A stretch of 64,000 bases of DNA, from contig JAIOJX010000026.1 of assembly GCA_022376925.1 (NCBI GenBank), positions 256,801,330 through 256,865,329 on the forward strand, given 5' to 3'. The translations under genes were made by a program, and so were the position numbers. Positions within the stretch are counted from its first letter, which is position 1; each line of letters begins with the position of its first letter. This stretch comes from Tragulus kanchil. Lineage: Eukaryota; Chordata; Mammalia; Artiodactyla; Tragulidae. The notes beneath the pieces were generated by a model. It made no database searches and had not been told where the DNA came from. It saw nothing but the letters and a program-made list of their open reading frames with translations. Shown here piece by piece: positions 11,121 through 22,689 of the stretch.

Positions 11121-11962
11121 ATTATACATTTCTAAGATAAATTTCTCTGTCTTCCTCTATACTGTTTACTTTCTTGACTTTCTTATTTCTGCATTCATTC
11201 AGCCAGGTCCTTTGGATCAGCCTTTGAATGTATTCCATCAGTTTCCAAGTTCACTCCTATTTTACCTTGCTAAGATCAAAAAACTAAGTTCGATTGATCA
11301 TTTGTGTATGTATAAGACCTGTTCATTGACATTTACATTAACCCCAACCCTACAGTACATTTGCTATACTTGATCTTGATTTTCCTGTTTGATTCATGGT
11401 TAATAGGTTAACAAATATATAGAATGATCAGTAAGGATTAGAACCTCAGAAAGGTAAAAATTTGCCTGAAGGAATACATGGTTGACTAAGCAGGTAGTTA
11501 TGCCAATCTAATTACATCCTAAGACAGATGTAGAAAGAAAAACAATGAGATTGAAGCATTTATAAAAATAAAAATAAATGTGAAGTTGGAATACTAAATT
11601 TCCAGAAGAGAATAATCCATTCACATCCTATAATTCCATTAAAATTGTACCAATTCCAACAAAATAAATTCTGTAATGCTAATGAATCATTTTAATTTAT
11701 TTTCAATGCCAAAGAAATTGATGTTATGCTAGAAAGTTTCCTACTTGGGCATGCACATGACAAATTGTCTAGCTGTCTACTAAGAAAGGGACTATAAAAG
11801 GAGATGATTGAATTATAAGAAATAGGCCAAAGTTAAACTAGAGGTTCGGTTTTGACACAAATGAAATTGAAATCTCCTTTTCATGTAATATAATACTTGT
11901 AATGATGGCCTAATTTCCACAGTCTTTTAAAATATAACAACTTTATGGGCAATAATAAGAGT

Positions 11963-12193
11963 AGCTTATTATCACTACAATTACTTAACATGCTCCACAT
12001 ACAGTGCTAAGTGTATGACATCTCATTTGACCTCCCCAAAGCTCTCCAATCTCACACACCTCGTGTCACAGAAAAGGACAGTCTGGAAAAGGTTATTTTT
12101 CCCATGTCTCACGTGTACAAGTGGAAGAGTTGGAATGCAAACCCAGATCACAGATCTGAAGTTTGTGCTCTTCCCACTTGCCTTATTTAATGC
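11963..12193 (+). repeat. MIR SINE remnant (duplicate)
   Basis: Copy of 10890-11120 carried by duplication 4. Confidence 0.75.
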
Positions 12194-12463
12194 ATTATAC
12201 ATTTCTAAGATAAATTTCTCTGTCTTCCTCTATACTGTTTACTTTCTTGACTTTCTTATTTCTGCATTCATTCAGCCAGGTCCTTTGGATCAGCCTTTGA
12301 TGTTCTCCCACAACTGTATTCCATCAGTTTCCAAGTTCACTCCTATACTTTCTGCCTCGTCTCACCTTGGTGAGGTTCTCACCACTTCCTTCCTGCAATA
12401 GCAGCATAATTCCTTATAAATCATTGAGCATGAAACAACAGTGTTAACTGCCATATATATATA

Positions 12464-12745
12464 GTTGTTATGCAGTCACTAAATTGTATCTGACTCTTTG
12501 TGACCCCATGGACTGCATCACGCCACACTTTCCTGTCCTTCACTATCTCCCAAAGTTTGCTCAGATTCAGGTCCATTGAGTTGGTGATGCTATCTAACCA
12601 TCTCATCCTCTCCTGCCCTCTTCTCCTGCCCTCAACCTTTCCCAGCATCAGGGTCTTTTCTTCAGGTCTTCCCATCAGGTGGCCAAAGCATTGGAGCTTT
12701 AGTTTCAGCAACAGTGCTTGCAATGAACACATGAACACTCAGGGT
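12464..12745 (-). pseudogene. BovB (RTE-type) LINE 3' end with reverse-transcriptase C-terminus
   Basis: On the minus strand a frame of about 90 codons preserves the end of the BovB ORF2 protein. Landmarks are [44 protein letters not shown] and AVHGVTKSQ, the familiar order just after the BovB reverse-transcriptase domain. A few residues are missing after CFGHLMGRP compared with the usual sequence. The element is severely 5'-truncated, so no polymerase motif remains. The intact frame suggests modest age. BovB is abundant in ruminants, which supports the host assignment. It has no cellular role as it stands. Confidence 0.92.
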
Positions 12746-12756
12746 TGATTTCCTCT

Positions 12757-12812
12757 ACTATATATATATTTTTTTTTCACACACACACACATATATATAT
12801 ATATATACACAT
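12757..12812. repeat. Compound (TA)n-(T)n-(CA)n-(TA)n low-complexity run
   Basis: TATATATA, a T run, CACACACA and TATATATA follow one another directly after the BovB fragment. Confidence 0.9.
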
Positions 12813-13267
12813 ACCATTTTATATGTTCCACATAATTCATTTCATTTGCTAACAAATTTCAACAAAATTTTATTTTTTTCCCTATAAGATAGAAGTAGGC
12901 AAAGGATTTTTTCTTTTTCTTTTTTTCTGGAAAGAACAAGATAGAAAATATTTTAGGCTGTGTGTATTTTAGGGCTACATGGTCTCTCTGTCAATATGGT
13001 GCAAAGGCAGCTATAGACAATGTGAGCCACAGGCTCACATAAGTGAGTGTGTCATATTCCAATAAACATTACTTGAAGAAAACAAGAAGGATTTGACCCA
13101 TAGATTATTGTTTATCTACGACTGGTATAGAATAAAAATAGAAACTTCTACCTGTTCAACACCCTTTATAAATTAATAAATAAAATAACAATAAATACTA
13201 TTAATGAAACAATTAATTCAGAAAGTCATGTAACTCACCGCCCTTACGCCCTAGCTTTTTTTGTCCC
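12813..13267. other. Unassigned AT-rich sequence
   Basis: No recognisable exon or repeat. T-rich runs lie near 12908-12930. Confidence 0.4.
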
Positions 13268-13606
13268 CATCTTTTTTTTTAAGTTAATTTTTATTGGGAT
13301 ATATTTGCTTTACAATGCTGTGTTAGTTTCTACTCTACAGCAGAATGAATGAGCTATGCATATATATATATATATCTTCTCCTGTTTGACCTTCCCATTT
13401 ATGCCACTACACTGCATTAAATAGAATGCCCTATGATATACCGTATGTTCCCATTAGTTATTTATGTTATTTATAGCATCAATAGTTTATATATATTAAT
13501 CCTAATCTCCCAATTCCTCTCCCTTCCTCTTTCCCCCTTGGTATCCATACATTGGTTCTCTGTGACTATGTCTCTATTTCCGCTTTCCAAATAGGATCAT
13601 CTTTAC
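13268..13606 (-). mobile_element. L1 LINE 3' end, reverse strand
   Basis: A T-run at 13268 is followed by 'gggatatatttgctttacaa', 'tgtgttagtttctactctac' and the CT-rich 'tctcccttcctctttccccc' stretch. This is the reverse complement of the usual artiodactyl L1 3' UTR. It is cut by the start of duplication 5. Confidence 0.85.
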
Positions 13607-13647
13607 CCTCCCTCTAATCCTTAGAGCATAAACAATACTACCTCAAA

Positions 13648-13795
13648 CGGGTCTCCCTAGTGGCTCAAACGGTAAAGAATTTGCCTGCAGTGTAGGAAAC
13701 CCAGGCTTGATCCCTTACCGGGAAGATCCGCTGGAATGGGGAATGATTACTCACTCCAGTATTCTTGCCTGAAGAACTCCATGGACAGAGGAATC
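13648..13795 (+). mobile_element. Bov-tA SINE, 3'-truncated
   Basis: Head TCTCCCTAGTGGCTCAAACG, then TGCCTGCAGTGTAGGAAACC, then CCAGTATTCTTGCCTG and CTCCATGGACAGAGGAA, where similarity stops. The last third of the Bov-A body is absent. Confidence 0.9.
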
Positions 13796-13799
13796 ACTA

Positions 13800-14715
13800 A
13801 TTTATAGAATCCAAACTGTCTTGGGTTGATGATGCCACCTGGTGGCCGATAACAGTATGAACCGATAATGTTCCCCCCAGAGTTTCTCCTGCTCTGTCAA
13901 AGAAATTCTGCATAATCTGGTGTCCCTGTTTTCCTCTTTATTCCTTTCTACATCTTAACTAATTGCATCGTAAATAATTTAATAATTTAAATTGTCTTAC
14001 AAATTCATTTTAATAACAAATACCAAAAATAAGTCTCCTTACCTTCCCTGTTTCCAGAAAAGCAATTCTCTTTCTTAAAAGTAATAATAGTAATACTCAA
14101 CAGACATAATCACAGAAATACCTTCAAGAGAAGTTATTTTATAAACAGACCTTTCTGTACCTTATTTTATTTCCACAATAACATATTTTAGCGACATTTT
14201 CATTTAAGTAAATGAAGAGCTGCCTTATCCTTTTTAAGAGCTGCATACTATTTCATTGTACAGTTGTGTGCCTTGTTTATGTAACAAATTCTTCACTAAA
14301 GGAGTTTTTAGGTTTTTTCTAATGATTTGCTACTTAAAAAGAATAGAATGTATTATGCAAGTGCTAGGGTAGTTGTACACTGAATACCTAGAAATAGCAA
14401 CTGAGTCCTAAGGATAAAGTCAGAAAACAGTTTTGAGATGAAATAAAAATAAAACACTTGTACCCCCAGTTTTGTGACAATATCTAAGTAAAACTCTCAT
14501 ACTCTGTTAAACCATTTTTATCACATCCTTATCCTAACTGAACTAGCTTTTTCCAAGCATGGAAAACATGCCCTCTTCTCTGAACTTATACCTTTGTAAA
14601 AAGGTTTTACAGCTCAAACGTACAAATCTGAGGATAGAACCTATTTCTAAAGATGGAATTTCCTGCAGAAGACTTTAAGCTACTTATTAAACTAAAAATC
14701 ATTTTTGAAAAGGAA
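13800..14715. other. Unassigned AT-rich sequence
   Basis: No recognisable gene or repeat family. The same sequence recurs at 14909-15840. Confidence 0.4.
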
Positions 14716-14756
14716 CCTCCCTCTAATCCTTAGAGCATAAACAATACTACCTCAAA

Positions 14757-14904
14757 CGGGTCTCCCTAGTGGCTCAAACGGTAAAGAATTTGCCTGCAGT
14801 GTAGGAAACCCAGGCTTGATCCCTTACCGGGAAGATCCGCTGGAATGGGGAATGATTACTCACTCCAGTATTCTTGCCTGAAGAACTCCATGGACAGAGG
14901 AATC
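14757..14904 (+). mobile_element. Bov-tA SINE (duplicate of 13648-13795)
   Basis: Same element with the same 3' truncation, carried by duplication 5. Confidence 0.9.
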
Positions 14905-15989
14905 ACTAATTTATAGAATCCAAACTGTCTTGGGTTGATGATGCCACCTGGTGGCCGATAACAGTATGAACCGATAATGTTCCCCCCAGAGTTTCTCCTG
15001 CTCTGTCAAAGAAATTCTGCATAATCTGGTGTCCCTGTTTTCCTCTTTATTCCTTTCTACATCTTAACTAATTGCATCGTAAATAATTTAATAATTTAAA
15101 TTGTCTTACAAATTCATTTTAATAACAAATACCAAAAATAAGTCTCCTTACCTTCCCTGTTTCCAGAAAAGCAATTCTCTTTCTTAAAAGTAATAATAGT
15201 AATACTCAACAGACATAATCACAGAAATACCTTCAAGAGAAGTTATTTTATAAACAGACCTTTCTGTACCTTATTTTATTTCCACAATAACATATTTTAG
15301 CGACATTTTCATTTAAGTAAATGAAGAGCTGCCTTATCCTTTTTAAGAGCTGCATACTATTTCATTGTACAGTTGTGTGCCTTGTTTATGTAACAAATTC
15401 TTCACTAAAGGAGTTTTTAGGTTTTTTTCTAATGATTTGCTACTTAAAAAAGAATAGAATGTATTATGCCAGTGCTAGGGTAGTTGTACACTGAATACCT
15501 AGAAATAGCAACTGAGTCCTAAGGATAAAGTCAGAAAACAGTTTTGAGATGAAATAAAAATAAAACACTTGTACCCCCAGTTTTGTGACAATATCTAAGT
15601 AAAACTCTCATACTCTGTTAAACCATTTTTATCACATCCTTATCCTAACTGAACTAGCTTTTTTTCCAAGCATGGAAAACATGCCCTCTTCTCTGAACTT
15701 ATACCTTTGTAAAAAGGTTTTACAGCTCCAAACGTACAAATCTGAGGATAGAACCTATTTCTAAAGATGGAATTTCCTGCAGAAGACTTTAAGCTACTTA
15801 TTAAACTAAAAATCTTATAAATATATAATTTGAAAAGGAACTTGAATTAATATGATTTGATTCTTTCTAAAAAGAAATAACTGTTAAAATAGCTACAGTC
15901 ATGCATACTGATTGTAATAAATTGGTGTGATGGTTTATATATTCCATCTCCATCACTGTCGAATTAACTTAAGAGAAATTCAATACAGG

Positions 15990-16008
15990 CTATATGCATA
16001 TATATATT

Positions 16009-16052
<44 letters not shown>

Positions 16053-16058
16053 TATACA
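15990..16058. repeat. (TA)n microsatellite
   Basis: Long alternating TA run with a few interruptions (TTTAAA, CATA). Confidence 0.95.
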
Positions 16059-16144
16059 TGTGTGCGTTTATACATATAATCTATAATTTTGAGATATTAA
16101 TAATTCAGTACTGATTATTTGAAGAATGACAGTAACATGGATTT

Positions 16145-16262
16145 AATATGTGCTACATCTTCACCATGTATTACATGTCTTACGTGTATTCATGCATCCA
16201 ATTTTCATAAAGACAGAATCTATTATTATCTATTATTTAAAAGATGAGACTTAGGGAAATAA
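16145..16262 (+). repeat. MIR-like fragment
   Basis: 'taatatgtgctacatctt', 'attttcataaagacagaatc', 'tattattatctattatttaa' and 'aagatgagacttagggaaat' follow the MIR order loosely. It is strongly diverged. Confidence 0.45.
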
Positions 16263-16621
16263 AAAAGTTTTCAGAATGTTAGATTGCAGTAAACATTAAA
16301 ACAAGAGAGTAAACTTGGATTGCTTATTCTAATTCTCATTTTTATTAAGCCCTTATGTTTATTAACTAGCCCTACTATGTAAACTCTCAATATGATTTTA
16401 TGCAAATGTTCATGACTAGGAAAATGGGAGCAACTAAATGTGGGAGAAAGGAATAAGGAAGATAAACTGATTGAAAGTGGAAAAAACAAACGGCGCAGTG
16501 GAAGGGATGAGAGGAGTGGTATAATAAGTAAGTCAAGGTCTTTCTAGATTTACTTATATAATTTTTACAAAAGCTCTTTTTGATCATGGGTTCCCTAACA
16601 GTTGGGGAGGGCTCAGATTCC

Positions 16622-16670
16622 TGGGGACAGAAGCTGCCTGCAGTGCAAGAGACCCAGGTTGGATCCAGAA
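16622..16670 (+). mobile_element. Possible Bov-tA head fragment
   Basis: The phrase CTGCCTGCAGTGCAAGAGAC followed by CCAGGTTGGATCC resembles the B-box region of a Bov-tA head. Nothing on either side extends the match. Confidence 0.4.
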
Positions 16671-17124
16671 GCACCTCACTTCACCTCCCTAACAATTCGC
16701 AGCTGCATAGTGAACATCAGAAATCAACAGGCAAATCCAGAGAACTGGTTCCAAACTATCCTTTCCTTAAGGCACTAAGCGAAATCTTTATGATTTCAGG
16801 GGAATCACTTAGAAAATTTACTAGTTCAGGGCTTTGAGATGAGACCAAATTTCTTACCAGGGCTGAAAAAAATCTCACAAAGATTTCTCACAAATTGTCA
16901 CAAAGGTAGAAATTCAGATTGCTAGGTAAATTCAACAAACATTCCTTCATGTTGTAAATGTCATTATCAGTGAAATAAATACTCAGGATAAAAAACTAAT
17001 AGGGAATTTCGATATTTCCAGTGCAATTAATTTTGAAATACAGCATTTAAACTTATTCTTTGCATTCAAAACACGAAAATCTTCACAATCCTTATGAACA
17101 TAACTAACAATTCTGTGACTCTGA
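16671..17124. other. Unassigned sequence
   Basis: No recognisable exon or repeat. The open frame crossing it has no known domain. Confidence 0.4.
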
Positions 17125-17610
17125 TTATTTCATTGAATATATTCAACAAATACTTCTGGGGTTCCTACTGACTTACCTGCTCATCAAGTTCTAGGCACAG
17201 CAGTAAAGAAAACAAACACAAATTTCTGCCCTCATGGAGTTTACATTCTAATGTGGGAGAAAAGATAACACACCAAGTACATGTGGAATATATATAGTCT
17301 GTTAAATAATGAATAGAGCAATGGGAAAAATAGACCAGGAGGGATATATAGGAATTCAGGGGTACAGTTTTAAATAATATAATCATGAAAAGCTTTTCTG
17401 AGAAGTTGATATTTGAAGAAAGACCCGAAAGAGGTGATGGAATGAGTCATGTGGATATTTTGGTTTAGAAAAGCATTCAGGGAAGGCAAATGCACAGGCA
17501 CTAAGGCAGGAGAATGACATTTTCAAGAAGGTCTGAGGGGGCTGTGGTGGCTGGAATGAGGGAGGGGAGAGAGAAACCTTGGGGATAAGGTCAGAGAGGA
17601 CATACAAAAT
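17125..17610 (+). repeat. L2-type LINE 3' region
   Basis: The order is 'attcaacaaatacttct', 'ttctaggcacagcagtaaag', 'tgccctcatggagtttacat', 'ctgagaagttgatatttgaa', 'gaaagacccgaaagaggtga' and 'ggcactaaggcaggagaatg'. This is the familiar sequence of landmarks of an ancient mammal-wide LINE tail. It is about 480 bases long and diverged. The subfamily cannot be told by eye. Confidence 0.7.
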
Positions 17611-17624
17611 CCAAGTTTCAATGA

Positions 17625-17834
17625 AAATCTATACTGTCATATGTGAAAAAAAAATAGCTATTGTCATTGTGCTATGAGAAAAGGGGATCCTGCAGGGGTG
17701 CTATGCAATGGCCTGGAGGGGTGGGGTGGGGTGGGGGGATATACATATGACTAATCTGGGATCATACATATGTGTAAACAACAAAGCTCTGTAAAAGTAA
17801 AAAGTAAAATAAAAATTAAAGAAAAATAAACCAT
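17625..17834 (+). mobile_element. L1 LINE 3' end (UTR and tail)
   Basis: CTATACTGTCATATGTG and GCTATTGTCATTGTGCTATG match the 3' UTR of the L1 at 24100-24150. The G-rich run and ATACATATGACTAATCTGGG match 950-990. It ends in AAAAGTAAAATAAA repeats. Confidence 0.8.
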
Positions 17835-17979
17835 TTGGGTTATTATAAGGTCTTTGGCTTCACCACTGAGAAAGAAAGAGAAAATCATTGAAGAGATTCA
17901 ATGTTTAAGAAAACATCCAAGTAGTTAGAAAATCAATGGTTCCAAGTGTTTCTGTTGCATTATTCTGAGGACAGAAAAA

Positions 17980-18560
17980 GTCAAATAGCTTCAAAAGGAG
18001 ATTAAATGCCCTTCACCAAAGCCAACAATGAAACGGGCATCCATAGTGTAGATTACTGAGCATGCTGTGATTTGTACCGTGTATCCAGTTAAGTTAGAAA
18101 CCATGTTTCCCAACCCCCTTTCTCTAATATGACTGCCAAATACAGCAGACCACCAGGGGAGGATGTGTGTGACCTGGAGGGCAGAAGTGGAGCAGTCTGT
18201 GGTCATTACTCTGTGAGGGTCGTCTTCATCAGGTGCTGCAGGACACAGATGCCAAGGCACCAGGCAGGTTTCCATCGGCCCTAACTCACCTCCACTCCGC
18301 ATCCAGCATCTTGCTGGTCTCTGGTCCTGTTATCCAACAATAGCTGGAGCCACCACCAAGCGCTTCACTTTGAGGCCACAGTAAGTGACGAGAGGTAGTA
18401 AGTACCTATAGATCCCACCCTACCTTGCCCTTGGCAGTCCAACCTGTAACTGAATCCATGTTATCAGATCGATTGTTTTCTCCGATGATCCAACTATCCT
18501 TTCTGACCTTCACTTTCCTGGCTTCTTTTGCAGTGGTGGAAGGCCTAATTTTTATGAATT
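17980..18560. other. Unassigned block, richer in GC than its surroundings
   Basis: Composition rises clearly above the AT-rich background. A reverse-strand frame of 103 codons (17991-18302) crosses part of it but shows no domain I know. It could be an old LTR or DNA transposon I cannot name, or unique conserved sequence. Confidence 0.4.
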
Positions 18561-19640
18561 CTTTATTCCATAAGAGTCATTATTGACTCTGCTCCCATGG
18601 CCTAAACTTGCCCAATCCAGTCCATCTACAGAAAACTGTCCATTTGTTTTGATCAACTTAGCTAATATTGGCAAGTTTTGGGAAAATCTGTCAAGTAAAC
18701 TTAAGTCCTTTGCTGGACGTGTTTGGCTCAAGCCAATAATGCTTTGAGATGTTTCCAGAAAGGCTTTTCTGCAGCAGACGGAGTGTGGTTTATAGCCTGA
18801 TCCAAGGTTTAAGAATAACATCTAATCCCAAATACTGCTTCCGAATACTGTCAATTTGGAAAATGAGAGCAGATGTTGACAGAGATGTATTTGCCAGTCT
18901 GATGCCTCAGCAAACACTCTGAAGGAAAGACAGTGAGAGACTAGATTGAATAAATATCTTCTTTTAAGTTTATTTTACAAACGCTTTTGGCTGTATCTCC
19001 TAAAGGTGACATCTCTCAAGTGATGAATACAAAAGGGTGCTGTCAGAAAAACTCAGCAAAGTTTTTGTACTTTAATATCACAGCTCCAAACCTAAGATAC
19101 CCACTTTAAAGAAAAACATTCTGTGTCTTTCAGTTTGAAATGTAAATGAGTGTCTGATTTATTCATCAGTGATTCCAGACTTCAGAGTTTCTCCTTTCTA
19201 AATGAATCGAGTGCATTCAAGTCGCAGCTCAAAAAGCTAATAACTGGTATGTCTGAGTAAAAGATGTGTAGATACACTTTGAAAAAAAATACAAGTTGTG
19301 AGAAACTGTCTTGATTTATATTCAAGCAAGGCTCCCATTTTATTGAATTCACATTTTTTTTACAACCCAGGGTTTGGATTTTGTGATATGTAGAATGTCT
19401 GCTGAAAAATGGTCTTCAACAAATGAAAGATTTCTTTTTTTAAAAAAAAAGGCCTATGTTACTTGATAATTATTGATCAAAATTCAGCAACAACTTGTTA
19501 ACACATGTCAATAATTTTCTATTACAGCACTTTATTAATCCTCCTGATCATGCTGTGCACTGGCTTTACAGCATAGGGACATTTTAAGAGAGTAATGTGT
19601 GCATATTCTTAGCACTGTGAGGGGCAGAGCTACTACATGC
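18561..19640. other. Unassigned sequence
   Basis: No recognisable gene or repeat. A reverse-strand frame at 18552-18821 (89 codons) has no domain support. Confidence 0.4.
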
Positions 19641-19838
19641 CTGTGTGCATGTTCGGTCACTTCAGTCATGTTCAACTCTTTGCAACCCTATGGACTGTAG
19701 TTTGCCAGGCTCTTCTGTCCATGAGATTTTCTAGGCAAGAACAGTGGAATGGGTTGCCATTTCCTCCTCCAGAGGATCTTCCTGACCCAGAGATCAAATT
19801 TGTGTCTCCTGCTTTGCAGGCGGATTCTTTACCCTGAC
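19641..19838 (-). mobile_element. Bov-tA SINE, reverse strand
   Basis: Read on the minus strand: tRNA-like head with GCAAAGCAGGAGACAC, then the Bov-A body (TTGCCTAGAAAATCTCATGG), then a tail near 'gaacatgactgaagtgaccg'. The first bases of the head are lost. Confidence 0.88.
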
Positions 19839-20427
19839 ACATTGACTACAAATTAGCATTCCCTTCCTTCAGTCTCTGTAATATTAGGTGTGGAAGTAAC
19901 ACTACTGACCCCAATATTTATTCCTCTTTTAACCCTTACCAGAGATGTGCTAATTCTCCTATCCTCAATATATAGACATGAATACTGAGGAATTCTAGCT
20001 AATTGGTTTTGTGTTAAATTTTGTTTAAATTTCCTTCCTAATTCTATTAAGAAATAGAAAGAACTTAAGCTAGAGGATTCCACGTTCATCCCTTGGAATC
20101 TTGGTGACATCGGGCAAATGACTCTCTGAGTCTATCCTCATCCACAAAAATATCACCCAGAGCACCTTACCCCAGGACTGCAGTGAAGGTCAAATGCAGT
20201 CAGATATTCAATAAGCACTAGATTCACTTCCTTTCCTAAAGAGTTTGGAAAGTAGTACTAGTTGGAATACATTATCAGTTTGGATAATGTCAGCAAATAT
20301 TTAAAGGAAAAGGGAATCTTTGATAAAAATTGTCCCATGCAAGCCACAGTAATATTTTAGAAGCCTTTAACGCAGAATAAAGTCTGGACCAGTGCAGTAT
20401 TATGCTTTTTTTTTTTTTTTATGTTTT
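19839..20427. other. Unassigned sequence
   Basis: No recognisable feature apart from a 17-base T run near 20407. Confidence 0.4.
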
Positions 20428-20754
20428 ACAATTCTTTTTTTCTTCAAGTTGCTCCAGCAGTATAGGTGAGAGGGTCATGAGGCAAGAAAAGGGAAGCTAG
20501 GATATCACACTAGCTGGGTGGCTATCATAGTCAGTAAAAATCTCACCATTTTTTCATTTTTCTGTCATTTTTTGAAAAGGTAATGATAGTTTCTGGATAC
20601 TGATAGATGACATGATATTAATTAAAACAATAATCATGATATACTTCAAGCTGCATGGAAAATGATAGAAAATAAATGAAGTATTTTATCAGCAAATATG
20701 AATTAATTCTAAGTAGAGTTGGTTTTTTTTTCACTTCCCCATTTTATTCTCCAT

Positions 20755-21010
20755 TAGCATAATTTTTAATTAATTAATTTTTACAATTAGGGTATATTTG
20801 TTTTACAATGTTGCATTATCTTCTGGTGTACAGTGAAGTTGTTATATGTTTTTACAGAGTTTTCTTGTTTACAGGTATACATAATCCCAAAACAGTCACA
20901 GGTATATCCCTGACCCCTCTCCCCTGAGCACTCCCTCCCTTGTCTCCTTTCCTACCCACTCAGGTTGATGCTTAGTATTAGTGTTACACTTTTTTAACTG
21001 CTAGTTAATC
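20755..21010 (-). mobile_element. L1 LINE 3' end, reverse strand
   Basis: 'agggtatatttgttttacaa', 'tgttgcattatcttctggtg', 'tacagtgaagttgttatatg' and the CT-rich 'cccctctcccctgagcactc' correspond to the reverse complement of an artiodactyl L1 3' UTR. Confidence 0.85.
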
Positions 21011-21813
21011 TCTATAGTGTTATGACCAACTAACCCTCAAGGGACGTGAATGAGAAGGGGAGAGGTTTGGGGAGACGGTTTGAGAGTCATTGTCCCCTAG
21101 ATTTCTTCCAACTGGTGCTTACATTTTGTCAGTAAGAGCTGACATAGGCCCAATAAGAACGGCTGCTATGCATAGAATCTGTACTATTTCCTAATTTTTA
21201 AAATCCACCTCAAATATGGTCATGTATACACATATATTCACTTTTAAGAGAAAATTTATCTTGTTATGAAACAGCATAAGCCAAAAAAACTCTTAGTGTT
21301 TTTAACAGCCATGAATCATACTTAGCTGGAGATAAATACACCAGTTGTGAATGTCCATTCTTAAGACTAATGTTCTTAAATATGACACTTGAATAAAATC
21401 CTTCCTTTTCTACTAACTTATTCTACCATTATAGCTCTTGTTCAGTAGAGTTAGTTTTAGGATGTCACTATCACTTAGTAAGTTATACAATTCTTTTTTT
21501 CTTCAAGTTGCTCCAGCAGTATAGGTGAGAGGGTCATGAGGCAAGAAAAGGGAAGCTAGGATATCACACTAGCTGGGTGGCTATCATAGTCAGTAAAAAT
21601 CTCACCATTTTTTCATTTTTCTGTCATTTTTTGAAAAGGTAATGATAGTTTCTGGATACTGATAGATGACATGATATTAATTAAAACAATAATCATGATA
21701 TACTTCAAGCTGCATGGAAAATGATAGAAAATAAATGAAGTATTTTATCAGCAAATATGAATTAATTCTAAGTAGAGTTGGTTTTTTTTTCACTTCCCCA
21801 TTTTATTCTCCAT

Positions 21814-22069
21814 TAGCATAATTTTTAATTAATTAATTTTTACAATTAGGGTATATTTGTTTTACAATGTTGCATTATCTTCTGGTGTACAGTGAAGTTG
21901 TTATATGTTTTTACAGAGTTTTCTTGTTTACAGGTATACATAATCCCAAAACAGTCACAGGTATATCCCTGACCCCTCTCCCCTGAGCACTCCCTCCCTT
22001 GTCTCCTTTCCTACCCACTCAGGTTGATGCTTAGTATTAGTGTTACACTTTTTTAACTGCTAGTTAATC
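21814..22069 (-). mobile_element. L1 LINE 3' end (duplicate of 20755-21010)
   Basis: Same fragment carried by duplication 6. Confidence 0.85.
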
Positions 22070-22689
22070 TCTATAGTGTTATGACCAACTAACCCTCAAG
22101 GGACGTGAATGAGAAGGGGGAGAGGTGGTGAGACGGTTTGAGAGTCATTGTCCCCTAGATTTCTTCCAACTGGTGCTTACATTTTGTCAGTAAGAGCTGA
22201 CATAGGCCCAATAAGAACGGCTGCTATGCATAGAATCTGTACTATTTCCTAATTTTTAAAATCCACCTCAAATATGGTCATGTATACACATATATTCACT
22301 TTTAAGAGAAAATTTATCTTGTTATGAAACAGCATAAGCCAAAAAAACTCTTAGTGTTTTTAACAGCCATGAATCATACTTAGCTGGAGATAAATACACC
22401 AGTTGTGAATGTCCATTCTTAAGACTAATGTTCTTAAATATAACACTTGAATAAAATCCTTCCTTTTCTACTAACTTATTCTACCATTATAGCTCTTGTT
22501 CAGTAGAGTTAGTTTTAGGATGTCACTATCACTTAGTAAGTTATATCAAAAGTTCTTCAACATTTCACTGATTTATTGACATATGATCATAGTATGCTAT
22601 TAGTTAGATATCCAGATTTCCTTCTTCAAAGTTTTTCTTTTTTCTGTGGCCATTTAAATTTAACTTGCTGTAAAGGGAAATAATCAACA

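Larger units (their letters stand above)
10222..12375. repeat. Tandem duplication 4 (about 1.074 kb unit)
   Basis: Copy A is 10222-11295 and copy B is 11296-12375. The last 75 bases of copy A are corrupted: 14 bases present in copy B near 12301 are missing. Bases 11261-11295 look like a worn version of 10187-10221, the flank of copy A. Confidence 0.95.
13607..15840. repeat. Tandem duplication 5 (about 1.109 kb unit)
   Basis: Copy A is 13607-14715 and copy B is 14716-15840. Copies match over most of the unit. The last 180 bases of copy A have lost bases relative to copy B: AGCTTTTTCC against AGCTTTTTTTCC, GCTCAAAC against GCTCCAAAC, and about 12 bases near 14700. Confidence 0.95.
20428..22544. 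repeat. Tandem duplication 6 (about 1.059 kb unit)
   Basis: Copy A is 20428-21486 and copy B is 21487-22544, nearly identical. Differences are few (for example GGAGAGGTTTGGGGAGACGG against GGAGAGGTGGTGAGACGG). The junction falls at a shared TTA-ACAATTC-like word. Confidence 0.95.

Noticed and set aside
10942..11373. Plus-strand frame of 143 codons
   Set aside because: It runs through a MIR and across the junction of duplication 4. Its end is created by the duplication and it has no domain.
16580..16837. Frame of 85 codons as a small gene
   Set aside because: It overlaps a possible SINE head fragment and has no recognisable domain or conserved context.
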